A stretch of DNA of 39,499 nt, taken from positions 1-39,499 of the IMG/VR virus record IMGVR_UViG_3300044622_001278; one strand, 5' to 3'. Positions 20,408 through 28,060 of this stretch are shown in pieces; position 1 is the stretch's first letter; each line of letters opens with the position of its first letter. Under the pieces are notes generated by a model that was given only the letters and a program-made list of their open reading frames with translations, had not been told where the DNA came from and made no database searches. Position numbers and translations under genes: made by a program. The DNA comes from a virus.

Positions 20408-21124
20408 ATGCCAAATTGGTGTTACAACTCATTATCTATAGACGGTAGCAAGGAAGAAATCTCTGCTATCAAAACACAACTTAATAAACCTTTTACAAGA
20501 CAGCATGACCAATGGAATCCTGCTACACAACAAATGGAACTATCAGATACAAGTTATGATAATCCTGTATTTGCATTTTGGAACATTGTCAAGCCTACTA
20601 ATTTAGAAGAATACAATAAGCAGTCTGACCATTCATTACCTATTGCAGAACAGATGATGTTTAAGGGTGATAACTGGTATGACTTTAATGTTCGTAACTG
20701 GGGAACTAAGTGGGACGTTGCTGTATCTAATAATGAGGAGTATCCTGAGACTGAGTTAATGGAAGAATCAGATACTTATCTTGCATACCGTTTTAATACC
20801 GCTTGGTCTCCACCTCTACCTGCGATTGAGGCTTTGTCTGCACAGTACCCTAATGTTGAGTTTAACTTATCTTATGAAGAAGAAACTGGCTGGGGTGGAG
20901 AGTATCTATTTATAGAAGGTGACGGAACTGAGATAGAGGTCTATAACAATAAGTGTAGAGATTGTGATGCATTAGATAGTCTTGAGTATTGTGATAATGG
21001 CTGTGGTGAGGTTTGTAACGAGTGTCACTACATGGGTGAGGCAGACCTTGATGAAGTTGCGGAATGTGATGAGCACAAGGTATACTTAGATAACGTACCC
21101 GAATACAGAATGGAAAAAGCATAA
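20408..21124 (+). CDS. Api92/DUF1281-like protein
   Basis: A 238-aa protein opening MPNWCYNSLSIDGSKEEIS, the signature of the phage/plasmid DUF1281 (Api92-like, ferredoxin-fold) family, then WSPPLPAIEALSAQYPNVEF and a GWGGEY segment. The C-terminus carries a cysteine cluster (CRDCDALDSLEYC, then CGEVCNEC and a His), a likely zinc site absent from the minimal family. The second of two overlapping ATGs gives this frame. Function unknown. Confidence 0.8.
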   Translation: MPNWCYNSLSIDGSKEEISAIKTQLNKPFTRQHDQWNPATQQMELSDTSYDNPVFAFWNIVKPTNLEEYNKQSDHSLPIAEQMMFKGDNWYDFNVRNWGTKWDVAVSNNEEYPETELMEESDTYLAYRFNTAWSPPLPAIEALSAQYPNVEFNLSYEEETGWGGEYLFIEGDGTEIEVYNNKCRDCDALDSLEYCDNGCGEVCNECHYMGEADLDEVAECDEHKVYLDNVPEYRMEKA

Positions 21125-21375
21125 TGCTACCCGATTATCTAAAAAATGCAATTAATGCTGGCGCCTCAGGATTAGACGTCATGCACGGACATCTTAAAAC
21201 CTTAATGCTTGAAGCAGAACAAGAACTTGCAGACGCCCAAGCAGTTGAGGATGAAACACAAGAAGCAATGGATTCAATGCAACGGACATATGCCGAAGGA
21301 TACTTAGACGCTCTTGCAGCGGTATATAGTCTTACATACGACCTATCATTTGCAGTAGCGGACAAGGAGCAGTAA
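21124..21375 (+). CDS. Helical hypothetical protein, 83 aa
   Basis: MLPDYLKNAINAGASGLDVM, then a long Glu/Ala-rich helix (LEAEQELADAQAVEDETQEA). One-base overlap with both neighbours. A coiled-coil adaptor is possible; no family. Confidence 0.7.
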   Translation: MLPDYLKNAINAGASGLDVMHGHLKTLMLEAEQELADAQAVEDETQEAMDSMQRTYAEGYLDALAAVYSLTYDLSFAVADKEQ

Positions 21376-21713
21376 TGATTAAAACAGATAAGTTAGTACT
21401 AATAGGACAGTTTGCAGTAGACAGTGGACAGGCAATTATTGGAGACCCATGCTATCTTGATGAATGGAAGCCCTGGAATCGAGATGAACATAAGTTTGAG
21501 GACCACCCACTACACGAGGGTGAGTATGGGTATCTTGGTGCTTGCAATGCTACATTAGGTAAGGGATTTGGCTCCCTTGGAACATCTGCTGTAGCCTTTT
21601 CAACAGGGTATGGAGATGGTTTATATCCCGTATATGCTCATATTAATGAGGACGGTAGAGTAGGAATGGTTGTAGTTGATTTCACAGGAGAGTATCTTGA
21701 TGACGAGGAATGA
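21375..21713 (+). CDS. Conserved phage protein, DUF4241-like, 112 aa
   Basis: Contains FAVDSGQAIIGDPCYLDEW, GEYGYLGACNATLG, SAVAFSTGYGDGLYPVYA and VGMVVVDFTG. The 'DPCYL' and 'STGYGDGxYPVYA' core is typical of DUF4241-type proteins found in actinophages and bacteria. Function unknown. Last gene of the operon. Confidence 0.75.
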   Translation: MIKTDKLVLIGQFAVDSGQAIIGDPCYLDEWKPWNRDEHKFEDHPLHEGEYGYLGACNATLGKGFGSLGTSAVAFSTGYGDGLYPVYAHINEDGRVGMVVVDFTGEYLDDEE

Positions 21714-21726
21714 GATCTATGAGCAG

Positions 21727-21755
21727 TTGACTTTACCGCTGCAGTTCGATATCAT
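21727..21755 (+). promoter_or_regulatory. Promoter of the 21788 gene
   Basis: TTGACT (21727-21732), 17-bp spacer, TATCAT (21750-21755). The gene start has AGAAAGG. Confidence 0.55.
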
Positions 21756-21787
21756 GAATACAAACCCTACTACAGAAAGGTATTAAT

Positions 21788-22150
21788 ATGGGAGACAGAA
21801 TCGTATATACAATCAGACAAGACAAGGACCTATCTTTAAATTTGTACAGCCACTGGGGTGGTTATAGTAGATTTATTAATCTTGCCAATGCCCTGGAGCA
21901 GGCCCGTCCACGTTGGAACGATACCTCATATGCGGCACGTATTATCGTATCACAGTTGATTGGAGACCAGTGGAACGACGAACTTGGCTTTGGTCTATGG
22001 GCCAGCAATGAGCACGGCATGTACGGCGGAGACCATCCTGATATTGTAATTGATTTAGTTAATAAGACTGTTGAAGATGAGACTGGCAGCCATTCATTTG
22101 ATAGTTTTATTAGTTACCATGGAGATTTAGTGACGACGGTCACATCCTAA
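21788..22150 (+). CDS. Conserved hypothetical protein, 120 aa
   Basis: MGDRIVYTIRQDKDLSLNLY then SHWGGYSRFINLANALEQAR, and a GLWASNEHGMYGGDHPDIVI segment. The 'LYSHWGG' and 'YGGDHPDI' motifs are seen in phage proteins of this size; function unknown. Ends at a strong terminator. Confidence 0.75.
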   Translation: MGDRIVYTIRQDKDLSLNLYSHWGGYSRFINLANALEQARPRWNDTSYAARIIVSQLIGDQWNDELGFGLWASNEHGMYGGDHPDIVIDLVNKTVEDETGSHSFDSFISYHGDLVTTVTS

Positions 22151-22151
22151 A

Positions 22152-22222
22152 AAAGAGGGTTGGGTCCCCTCTTTACTGGGGCGCAGGTTCTTCTTGCCAC
22201 TTGCGCCCCTCATCTTTTTTTG
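22152..22222 (+). terminator. Tandem intrinsic terminator
   Basis: AAAGAGGG/CCCTCTTT (22152-22159 with 22167-22174), then GGGGCGCA/TGCGCCCC (22178-22185 with 22202-22209), followed by a T7 run at about 22214-22220. The strongest rho-independent terminator in the window; closes the small-gene region. Confidence 0.85.
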
Positions 22223-22244
22223 ATACAATCTAATAGGAGGAATT

Positions 22245-22487
22245 ATGGCTTATAGCGTTAGACGAGCACCACAGAATACCAAAGAAATACAATACTCAAA
22301 TAAGTTTGCCAAGTTAATTACTGAGGACATGGGACTTAATCTGGAGGCTGTTGGATTTCATTTGGTTCGCAATCACCCCGTTATTGTGGCACGACGTTTA
22401 GAAGTCATTGCCTTGACAGCGGGAGAAGAGTATGATAAACTTATGGTAGAGTATTTAGGAGAACAACATGTCGATAGACTTTTCTGA
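22245..22487 (+). CDS. Hypothetical protein, 80 aa
   Basis: MAYSVRRAPQNTKEIQYSNK then MGLNLEAVGFHLVRNHPVIV. TAGGAGGAA ribosome site and a TACAAT -10 between the terminator and the gene. Helical; no family. Overlaps the next gene by 20 nt. Confidence 0.7.
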   Translation: MAYSVRRAPQNTKEIQYSNKFAKLITEDMGLNLEAVGFHLVRNHPVIVARRLEVIALTAGEEYDKLMVEYLGEQHVDRLF

Positions 22488-22752
22488 TAAGTGTGGTATT
22501 TTAGGGCAATTCTGGTTTGAGTTTAGAGATGATGCTAAACTGTCAGAGTTTATAGAATACAATGACATTGGCTTGCCTTTGTCTTGGTTTATTTCTACTG
22601 GTGTGGTAACACCTAATCCTATCGCAGAGGACTATGTAAATGAAACATTTGCTTTGTTTTTATCTGCTATGGAAATGACTGAGGAAGAAGTTGGGGACAT
22701 AGACAATCTATCTGACTTGCTTGCTTATGTAGAGAAAAAGTTAGAAGAGTAA
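22468..22752 (+). CDS. Hypothetical acidic protein, 94 aa
   Basis: Contains CGILGQFWFEFRDDAKLSEF, then DIGLPLSWFISTGVVTPNP and a C-terminal acidic helix. The 'FxxYNDIGLPLAW...G.v' plan is frequent in actinophage early proteins. TTAGGAGAAC ribosome site inside the preceding gene. Confidence 0.75.
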   Translation: MSIDFSDKCGILGQFWFEFRDDAKLSEFIEYNDIGLPLSWFISTGVVTPNPIAEDYVNETFALFLSAMEMTEEEVGDIDNLSDLLAYVEKKLEE

Positions 22753-22910
22753 TAAAAGCCTAAAGCGCCCCTTGAGGGTTGCCTAGAAAAGGGTATAGTA
22801 TATCAAACCAATATCCTTTTGTCAAATGTATTACGAACAATCAAAATATTTTCCCGAAAGTATTACGATCCAATAAACATTTTTTCCAAACCATGATATA
22901 CTTATATCAA

Positions 22911-23240
22911 ATGTCTCCTCATAATAATGCAAGATTCAATGGATCAAATATACATAGTAGTGCTTCATATCATACTGGACAAAATGAATTAGCAATTGCA
23001 TTTGGTAATGGAATATCTAGGGTAATAGGGTTTATATATATGATAAGTGGATTGAAGTTCTTTTATACCCGCCGCATTTTCAAGCGGGGAGTTGAAGCAG
23101 ACAAACCTTTTGAACAAGAACTATTAAACATACCATTACATAAACAAGTTATTGGTCCAAACCATGGTATGGTTATACATCCTAGTTATTTAACTAAGGG
23201 ACAATCATCTAGCCCCTATGATGGTGGCATCAAAGTATAA
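22911..23240 (+). CDS. Possible leaderless protein, 109 aa
   Basis: Frame from ATG at 22911, 8 nt after a TATACT box. Reads SPHNNARFNGSNIHSSASYH, a hydrophobic stretch GFIYMISGLKFFY and a C-terminal region with GPNHGMVIHPSY. The frame extends upstream to a TTG, but the promoter position favours 22911. It lies within the repeat-rich locus and is composed like it, so it could be spurious. Confidence 0.35.
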   Translation: MSPHNNARFNGSNIHSSASYHTGQNELAIAFGNGISRVIGFIYMISGLKFFYTRRIFKRGVEADKPFEQELLNIPLHKQVIGPNHGMVIHPSYLTKGQSSSPYDGGIKV

Positions 23241-23265
23241 AGACATTACGAACCTCTTTATAATA

Positions 23266-23287
23266 CCCCCTGCCGAAAAGGCGGGGG
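23266..23287 (+). terminator. GC hairpin with GAAAA loop
   Basis: CCCCC-T-GCC (23266-23274), loop GAAAA, GGC-GGGGG (23280-23287): eight pairs with one bulged T, 25 nt after the 22911 frame's stop. No U-tract follows. Striking in an AT-rich region; may be a terminator or a structural part of the repeat locus. Confidence 0.5.
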
Positions 23288-23465
23288 ATTCAAATAAACA
23301 TTACGATCATACTCTATAACCCCCCTATATATACATATCAAACCATATTCTTTGGTTTTAAAAACTTTTCAAACCTTTTAAATCTTTATTGGATTTATTC
23401 AAATATTATTACGAAATTTCCCAAAAAATCCCTGAATGTTTAGGGCAAAATCATGCATAAAAGGA

Positions 23466-23494
23466 CTTGACAAACCATTGTTTTGCATGTATAA
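23466..23494 (+). promoter_or_regulatory. Perfect consensus sigma70 promoter without a downstream ORF
   Basis: TTGACA (23466-23471), 17-bp spacer, TATAAT (23489-23494). No credible reading frame starts downstream before 23725. The predicted transcript (from about 23501) holds GGATATATGG repeats, a GAACGC/GCGTTC hairpin (about 23593-23615) and a CTCCACTTTA direct repeat. A noncoding RNA or a replication primer is the best explanation. Confidence 0.6.
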
Positions 23495-23724
23495 TGCCCA
23501 AACCTTTTATATATGGTTTGACAATATCGAGGATATATGGTATAAGCAGGATATATGGTTTGAAGGATATAGGAAAATTTGGTTTGGGATTACGAACGCC
23601 ATCTATAAAAGCGTTCCATTACCCACTATCCTCCACTTTACTCCACTTTAACCCTATCCAATAATATAATCAGTAAGATTTATCTGTGGATAACTTGTGG
23701 ATAACCATATGCTATACTAAATAT

Positions 23725-23955
23725 ATGTGGTGGTCATGGGTATTAGCAGTTATAGGTGTAGCAGGTATTTATTTTGTTGGCCGTAAGGACAAATGGGGAT
23801 GGTTTGTACTCCTATTTAACGAATGCCTGTGGATAACTTATGCTCTCATAACAAACCAATATGGTTTTATATTCTCAGCATTAGCCTATGCAGCCGTATA
23901 TATTAGGTCATATATCCATTGGTCTAAAGAACCAGTAAATAATATTAATCTATAA
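23725..23955 (+). CDS. Three-helix membrane protein, leaderless
   Basis: A 76-aa protein with hydrophobic helices at about residues 4-18, 24-44 and 46-64. Contains WVLAVIGVAGIYFVGRKDKW and the LFNECLWITYALITNQYGFI motif seen in small actinophage membrane proteins. The ATG at 23725 is exactly 6 nt after TATACT; an upstream GTG frame would include the DnaA boxes. Function unknown. Confidence 0.7.
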   Translation: MWWSWVLAVIGVAGIYFVGRKDKWGWFVLLFNECLWITYALITNQYGFIFSALAYAAVYIRSYIHWSKEPVNNINL

Positions 23956-23972
23956 TTTTGGCGGGGTATGAA

Positions 23973-24287
23973 TTATCCTTTTATTGCCCTATTGACCATA
24001 TTGATCAATTTTCTTTTGGTTATCTTATTGGCATTAAATGTCTCCGTATATCCCCCATATGGCATATCTTCCTTATTTAGATAATGTCCATATCTCTCTC
24101 TTAGGGTTTGTAGTACTATAGATTCGACTCTCTTTGCTCCCCGCCGATTTTGAAAATACCAATATGAAACCAATTCCCATCCTTTGGTCTTATGGGCTTT
24201 AAACCTTTTACCAGCAATATCTCCTATTCCTATCTTTATGGCATTATATTCTTGGTGATATATGATATATAAAATAGTGTGGTCCAC
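23973..24287 (-). CDS. GIY-YIG-like / T5orf172-type nuclease domain protein
   Basis: A 104-aa protein: LYIIYHQEYNAIKIGIG, then RFKAHKTKGWELVSYWYF, RRGAKRVESIVLQTLRERYG and GGYTETF. The order 'YI...KIGI...H...GW...E..vL..LR...G.TEtF' is that of GIY-YIG/T5orf172 domains, which nick or cut DNA, with the Glu as metal ligand. Compact single domain, so possibly a homing-type or repair-like enzyme. GTG start at 24287, 6 nt after TATAAT (leaderless). Confidence 0.75.
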   Translation of the reverse strand: MDHTILYIIYHQEYNAIKIGIGDIAGKRFKAHKTKGWELVSYWYFQNRRGAKRVESIVLQTLRERYGHYLNKEDMPYGGYTETFNANKITKRKLINMVNRAIKG

Positions 24288-24319
24288 ATCACAATTATAC
24301 CGCCTGCTATACTGGTACT
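24288..24319. promoter_or_regulatory. Divergent leaderless promoters
   Basis: Minus-strand TATAAT (24299-24294), 6 nt before the GTG at 24287, and plus-strand TATACT (24308-24313), 6 nt before the ATG at 24320. Only 32 bp separate the two start codons, so no ribosome sites fit. Confidence 0.65.
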
Positions 24320-24478
24320 ATGAAGAAGGTAAATGATGATATTTCTAAGGCCAAGCAAAAGAGATATGAAAAGAATAAAGACCGCATAGCGGACAAACCA
24401 TATATGTCTAAGCATGAGAAATGGGAATTGAGAGAAAGATTACGAATCATTTCAGAGGCCTTCTCAAAAGGAGATTAA
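24320..24478 (+). CDS. Small basic helical protein, 52 aa, leaderless
   Basis: MKKVNDDISKAKQKRYEKNK then MSKHEKWELRERLRIISEAF: a highly charged helix. ATG is 6 nt after TATACT. Followed without gap by the double zinc-finger gene. No family. Confidence 0.65.
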   Translation: MKKVNDDISKAKQKRYEKNKDRIADKPYMSKHEKWELRERLRIISEAFSKGD

Positions 24479-24718
24479 ATGAATGATATAAATAAATTAG
24501 ATGTAAGTGTATTATGCTATAAATGTGGGGTTATGTTTAGTGCTCCTATAAATACCGCCGAAGTAACCAAGGCATGCCCTAAATGCTATAATGAGAATAT
24601 GGAAAAGACAACGTGCTTCTATTGCGACCAGAACGCAAAATATACCCAGCCTGATAAGGCTACGGGTAAGATCACTGATGTCTGTGAAAAACATTTTTCA
24701 TTTAGATATATGGGATAA
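24479..24718 (+). CDS. Double zinc-knuckle protein, 79 aa
   Basis: Two metal sites: CYKC...CPKC (about residues 13-36) and CFYC...CEKH (about 46-71). The ATG directly follows the upstream stop, with AAAAGGAGAT as ribosome site. A small zinc-ribbon adaptor; partner unknown. Confidence 0.75.
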   Translation: MNDINKLDVSVLCYKCGVMFSAPINTAEVTKACPKCYNENMEKTTCFYCDQNAKYTQPDKATGKITDVCEKHFSFRYMG

Positions 24719-24740
24719 ATATGCTGTACAATAATAAATT

Positions 24741-24872
24741 GTGCACCTACATAGAACATTATCTTCTGAAACAGTTGAAGGCAGCCTTGTTCACATTGTG
24801 CATTATTGCTTAATGTGTGGGTGGCAAAAGACAGAAACACTAACCAATATTGACCTTGTAGGTCAGGATTAA
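24741..24872 (+). CDS. 43-aa protein, GTG start
   Basis: Frame from GTG at 24741, 8 nt after TACAAT. Reads HLHRTLSSETVEGSLVHIVH then YCLMCGWQKTET, with a C-x2-C pair. Fills an otherwise empty 200-nt gap (24719-24925). Weak evidence beyond the frame and the promoter spacing. Confidence 0.4.
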   Translation: MHLHRTLSSETVEGSLVHIVHYCLMCGWQKTETLTNIDLVGQD

Positions 24873-24925
24873 GGTTTACATTTCTATTTTTCGCCGAACT
24901 TAACTACTATAGAATAGGATAAAAA

Positions 24926-25441
24926 ATGACTTATTTTGAGACTTTAAAAGATGCCAAAGGTATAACAGATATATTTTTTGAAAGAATGGACAAGTATAAG
25001 TATGCTTTGACCATTGCACAGGAACTACTTAGAGAACCTTCTCACCTTACCCCATTAGATCGAGAATTGATTGCAGGCTATACAAGTTATTTAAATAGAT
25101 GCGAATATTGTTTTGGATCACATAGAGAGTTTGCAAAATCATTAGGTGCAACAGATGTAGACCTTGCTTTATTTGATGATCCAGATTCACACAGACTGTC
25201 ACCATTGCTTGCCTATGTTAAGGTGCTAACTTTATCCCCAAGCGAAACCTCGTTAGAACTTAAGCAAAGCGTAATTGACGCTGGTTTTAGTGAGGAAGAA
25301 CTAAAGGATGCAATTGCAGTATGTGCAATATTTAATTTCTATAACAGAATTGTAGAAGGACACGGGGTAGAGGCAAATGCAGAAACCTGGAGTCAGTCTG
25401 CTGCTTATATTAACGAACACGGCTACGATAGACGATATTGA
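24926..25441 (+). CDS. Carboxymuconolactone decarboxylase / AhpD-like peroxidase
   Basis: A 171-aa all-helical protein with C59-E-Y-C62 and H66 in an NRCEYCFGSHREFA context, the CxxC-x3-H active site of AhpD-like peroxidase-related enzymes. Reduced by a dithiol relay, they remove peroxides, so a role in oxidative stress during infection is plausible. Upstream TAGAAT at about 10 nt. Single gene between noncoding gaps. Confidence 0.8.
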   Translation: MTYFETLKDAKGITDIFFERMDKYKYALTIAQELLREPSHLTPLDRELIAGYTSYLNRCEYCFGSHREFAKSLGATDVDLALFDDPDSHRLSPLLAYVKVLTLSPSETSLELKQSVIDAGFSEEELKDAIAVCAIFNFYNRIVEGHGVEANAETWSQSAAYINEHGYDRRY

Positions 25442-25472
25442 CATATAGCAATAACCAATGTATAATTGATGT

Positions 25473-25580
25473 ATGACTGAGAAAGTTGTAATCTGCCCTG
25501 TTTGCAAAAAAGAAACCCAAGTGCGTTGGGGTATATTTGCACATAATACATTAAATAGGCATATGAAGGAACATAAATGA
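25473..25580 (+). CDS. 35-aa zinc-finger peptide, leaderless
   Basis: MTEKVVICPVCKKETQVRWG, then HNTLNRHMKEHK: C-x2-C and H-x3-H, a minimal C2H2-like finger. ATG is 6 nt after TATAAT (25461-25466). ATGA overlap with the next gene. A DNA- or protein-binding micro-finger (inference). Confidence 0.65.
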   Translation: MTEKVVICPVCKKETQVRWGIFAHNTLNRHMKEHK

Positions 25581-25765
25581 CAAAAAAATTTAGACAGTCT
25601 AAAAGAAAAATCGAAGAATTAGATGAGCCAATTAATCTTATGGTTCATACCAAGTGTCCAAGTAAGTGGATTTTAATTGATACTGAGAGTGGAGAATCTT
25701 ATCAAGGTAATCGTGGCGGTTACTGGGATAAGTTAAAAATTTACACTAAAGATAACGCTGAATAG
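25577..25765 (+). CDS. Small basic protein, 62 aa
   Basis: MTKKFRQSKRKIEELDEPIN then KWILIDTESGESYQGNRGGY, with a WxL...G..Y.G pattern found in many small phage proteins. Convergent with the GT61 gene and overlapping its end by 20 nt. Function unknown. Confidence 0.65.
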   Translation: MTKKFRQSKRKIEELDEPINLMVHTKCPSKWILIDTESGESYQGNRGGYWDKLKIYTKDNAE

Positions 25766-26657
25766 ACTTAAGTTTATTTAATAACTCTTCCGTTGTATTA
25801 TTTTCAGTCATAAGACCTACCTGTGTATAGTCTAATTTGCATAATTTTGATATCTTTGCCCATGTTTTATAAGAGTAATCTTCTGGCTTAGTATTTATTT
25901 CTAATACCTTAGTTCCTTCTTTACAAACTATAGTATTAGTAAGGCCAGATCCACTTATTGATACTATTTCATCTGCGTTATAAAATGTATCTATTTGGTT
26001 TTGGAGTGTCATCTTTTCTAAATTTAAAATGTTGTATCCCAATGCCGCAAAATATTTTTCAAACTCAATTTCATCTTCAATAATTCTTCCAGTCTTTAAA
26101 CCGCCTGTACGACTTACATAATATTTACCTTTTAATTTTGAATTATCCTTTGCTAAAGATGTAAATAAATCTCTTATTTCTATAAAAGGAAAATTAAAAT
26201 ACGCCGATGCTGGATCTTTCCTAACTTTTAATTCAAAATCATATACCTTTTCAAACTCATAATGTGCTCCGAGAACTTTTATCTTTGATGATTGAAAATC
26301 TTGACCGAATAATAAAAATATATCTTGATCTACTAAATTAAAATAATCTCTATCATTTGGCTTAGGGCTTGTTGTTATTGCGTACATTTTTAAATCTGGA
26401 ACATATTTTTTTATATATAAAAATACAGAAAGGGAATCTAAAATTAAATGAGTATATTGAGGATTAATGAATATTAAAAAAGAATTACCTTTAATTTTAA
26501 TTTTGTTGTAGGGATTATGTCCTATGCAGACATTATTTAATTCGTATATATCTGGGTAATTTTCATCCTCAGATTTATAAAATATTTCAGATTCTATAAC
26601 ATCTTTATTTGGAATATAAGAATCAAACTTTCTAAACGATGATTCAAAATTTTTCAT
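25746..26657 (-). CDS. GT61-type glycosyltransferase, copy 2
   Basis: A 303-aa protein whose C-terminal half has YYVSRTGGLKTGRIIEDEIE, then LQNQIDTFYNADEIVSISGS and GLTNTIVCKEGTKVLEI. This is the GT61 (capsular polysaccharide/EpsZ-like) signature 'SR...R...nE...Q...A...G..LtN...EI'. Likely transfers a sugar onto a glycan. 40% or more similar by eye to the upstream copy, a tandem duplication. ATGA overlap couples them. Confidence 0.8.
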   Translation of the reverse strand: MKNFESSFRKFDSYIPNKDVIESEIFYKSEDENYPDIYELNNVCIGHNPYNKIKIKGNSFLIFINPQYTHLILDSLSVFLYIKKYVPDLKMYAITTSPKPNDRDYFNLVDQDIFLLFGQDFQSSKIKVLGAHYEFEKVYDFELKVRKDPASAYFNFPFIEIRDLFTSLAKDNSKLKGKYYVSRTGGLKTGRIIEDEIEFEKYFAALGYNILNLEKMTLQNQIDTFYNADEIVSISGSGLTNTIVCKEGTKVLEINTKPEDYSYKTWAKISKLCKLDYTQVGLMTENNTTEELLNKLKSIQRYL

Positions 26658-27598
26658 ATTAACTCCTGTATATATTTTACACTATCTTTTATTTGATCAA
26701 CATCAGATAAAGCGCTTTCTTTGTCTCCTAAAAATGAAATACCAATGTAGTTAATGCCAATAGACTTACAATTTTTTGCCCAAGTATTATAGGTGTATGT
26801 GTCTGGAGATCTATTTATTTCAATTATATTTGCTTCTGAACTACAAAAAACTGTATTAGTTAATCCAGAGCCACTAAAACAAACAATGTCTTTTGCATTA
26901 AAAAATATTTCCATTTGTGCTTCTAAGTTCATATGAGATAATCTTATTAAAGAAAAACCTTTGTCAGCCAAATACATTTCAAATCCAGCAATATCTTTAA
27001 CAGATCTGTTACCAGAATCTATTCTTGATATATATATTTTTTTTGCAGAATTTTCATTTATAGATATTTTATTTAAAAGGTTTTCTCTTATTGCCATAAA
27101 AGGAAATACATACATCGTTGATACAGTTTTCTTTCGTCCAGAGAAATCAAAATCATATACCTCATCAAAAATATATTTATTTTTTCTCAAGTCTAATATT
27201 TTTGAATTTGGATTTTGATGTCCATCAAGATATAGCCAATCTTTGTCAAAAGATATAGAATTATCTCTATAGTTATGTGGATTTAAAAAATAAGGTTGAA
27301 GTCCAGGAATATGTTTTTTTATTCCATAATAAACGCCAACCCCATCTAATAAAAAATGTACGTATGCTGCAGTTTGATACATTAGGAATACTGGCCCTTT
27401 AATTCTTTTAGCCTCTCCTTTCCCACTACCTATTGATAAATTTCTGTACACATATATATTTGGAATAAATTCTTGATCTTGTTCAACTTTTTCATATGGC
27501 AATAATTCTTTTCCTGTTGAGAAAACCAGTTCTTTTTCTATTGGATTATTTAAAAAAAAGGTACCGTTAAACTTAGTCCACGTATTTTCATTAGCCAC
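26654..27598 (-). CDS. GT61-type glycosyltransferase, copy 1, leaderless GTG start
   Basis: A 314-aa protein with KIYISRIDSGNRSVKDIAGF, then NLEAQMEIFFNAKDIVCFSG and GLTNTVFCSSEANIIEI, the same GT61 plan as copy 2. GTG start at 27598 chosen because TATAAT (27610-27605) lies exactly 6 nt upstream. With copy 2 it would modify a surface polysaccharide, either of the virion or of the host during superinfection exclusion. Confidence 0.8.
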   Translation of the reverse strand: MANENTWTKFNGTFFLNNPIEKELVFSTGKELLPYEKVEQDQEFIPNIYVYRNLSIGSGKGEAKRIKGPVFLMYQTAAYVHFLLDGVGVYYGIKKHIPGLQPYFLNPHNYRDNSISFDKDWLYLDGHQNPNSKILDLRKNKYIFDEVYDFDFSGRKKTVSTMYVFPFMAIRENLLNKISINENSAKKIYISRIDSGNRSVKDIAGFEMYLADKGFSLIRLSHMNLEAQMEIFFNAKDIVCFSGSGLTNTVFCSSEANIIEINRSPDTYTYNTWAKNCKSIGINYIGISFLGDKESALSDVDQIKDSVKYIQELI

Positions 27599-27599
27599 A

Positions 27600-27628
27600 T
27601 TGACATTATATCAGTTATGGTATATACT
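27600..27628 (+). promoter_or_regulatory. Promoter of the 27651 unit, overlapping the GT61 promoter
   Basis: TTGACA (27600-27605), 17-bp spacer, TATACT (27623-27628). The -35 occupies the spacer and part of the -10 of the divergent GT61 promoter, so the two are likely to compete. Confidence 0.65.
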
Positions 27629-27650
27629 TATTATAAAGATTAGGAGCAAT

Positions 27651-27806
27651 ATGAAGCATTACGTATATGATGATAACTTTGAAATGATTGAGGTACCTCA
27701 AAATATTAAAAATGATATAGTTAGAGAATATATGTCAAATAAATATTACATTACCGTTGCTATATTGACTGGCATTATTGGATTTTTGCTTGGAGTTTCA
27801 GTATGA
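27651..27806 (+). CDS. 51-aa C-terminally anchored membrane protein
   Basis: MKHYVYDDNFEMIEVPQNIK, then one transmembrane helix at about residues 33-50 (ITVAILTGIIGFLLGVSV). ATG at 27651 with TAGGAGC; an upstream TTG would overlap the promoter. ATGA-type overlap with the next gene. Confidence 0.65.
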   Translation: MKHYVYDDNFEMIEVPQNIKNDIVREYMSNKYYITVAILTGIIGFLLGVSV

Positions 27807-28060
27807 TTAGTTCTTTAGTTGATTTTATATTTAAATGGCAACGTCTTCGTACTGCTATCTTTGCAGAGGTTGATTTTTACAACTCTATCTCACGTACCCT
27901 TAAAGATCCAGAGGCCATGAAAACTGTATCTGCAATTTGGTGTGAGCCTGATGGATGGCGTGGATGGAACTTAAAAGATGGCGGGACATATTATTTTCAT
28001 GATTTGCCAGAAAAAGGTATTGGAGACATTATGAATATAATTTATGAAGGAAATCAATGA
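27803..28060 (+). CDS. Hypothetical protein, 85 aa
   Basis: MISSLVDFIFKWQRLRTAIF then IWCEPDGWRGWNLKDGGTYY. Alpha/beta pattern. Overlap of 4 nt with both neighbours. Function unknown. Confidence 0.7.
   Translation: MISSLVDFIFKWQRLRTAIFAEVDFYNSISRTLKDPEAMKTVSAIWCEPDGWRGWNLKDGGTYYFHDLPEKGIGDIMNIIYEGNQ

Larger units (their letters stand above)
22780..23705. other. Repeat-rich locus: candidate origin / regulatory region
   Basis: Within this stretch are six copies of ATTACGA (22830, 22862, 23245, 23300, 23408, 23589) and eight copies of CAAACCA or its complement (22804, 22887, 23158, 23339, 23470; reverse at 23513, 23555, 23579). At its right end are two DnaA-box matches TGTGGATAA (23685-23693 and 23696-23704) one helical turn apart. 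It also has strong hairpins and a perfect promoter. Only one weak gene (22911-23240) lies inside. Iterons plus DnaA boxes in an AT-rich gap suggest a replication origin; this is inference. Confidence 0.45.

Noticed and set aside
22779-22910. TTG-initiated N-terminal extension of the 22911 frame
   Set aside because: The extension includes the repeats and the -10 box; the shorter start fits the promoter geometry.
23436-23664. Two overlapping short frames (about 71 and 65 aa) in the repeat locus
   Set aside because: They overlap in different frames, contain the perfect promoter itself, and are made of the GGATATATGG/CAAACCA repeats; low-complexity composition.
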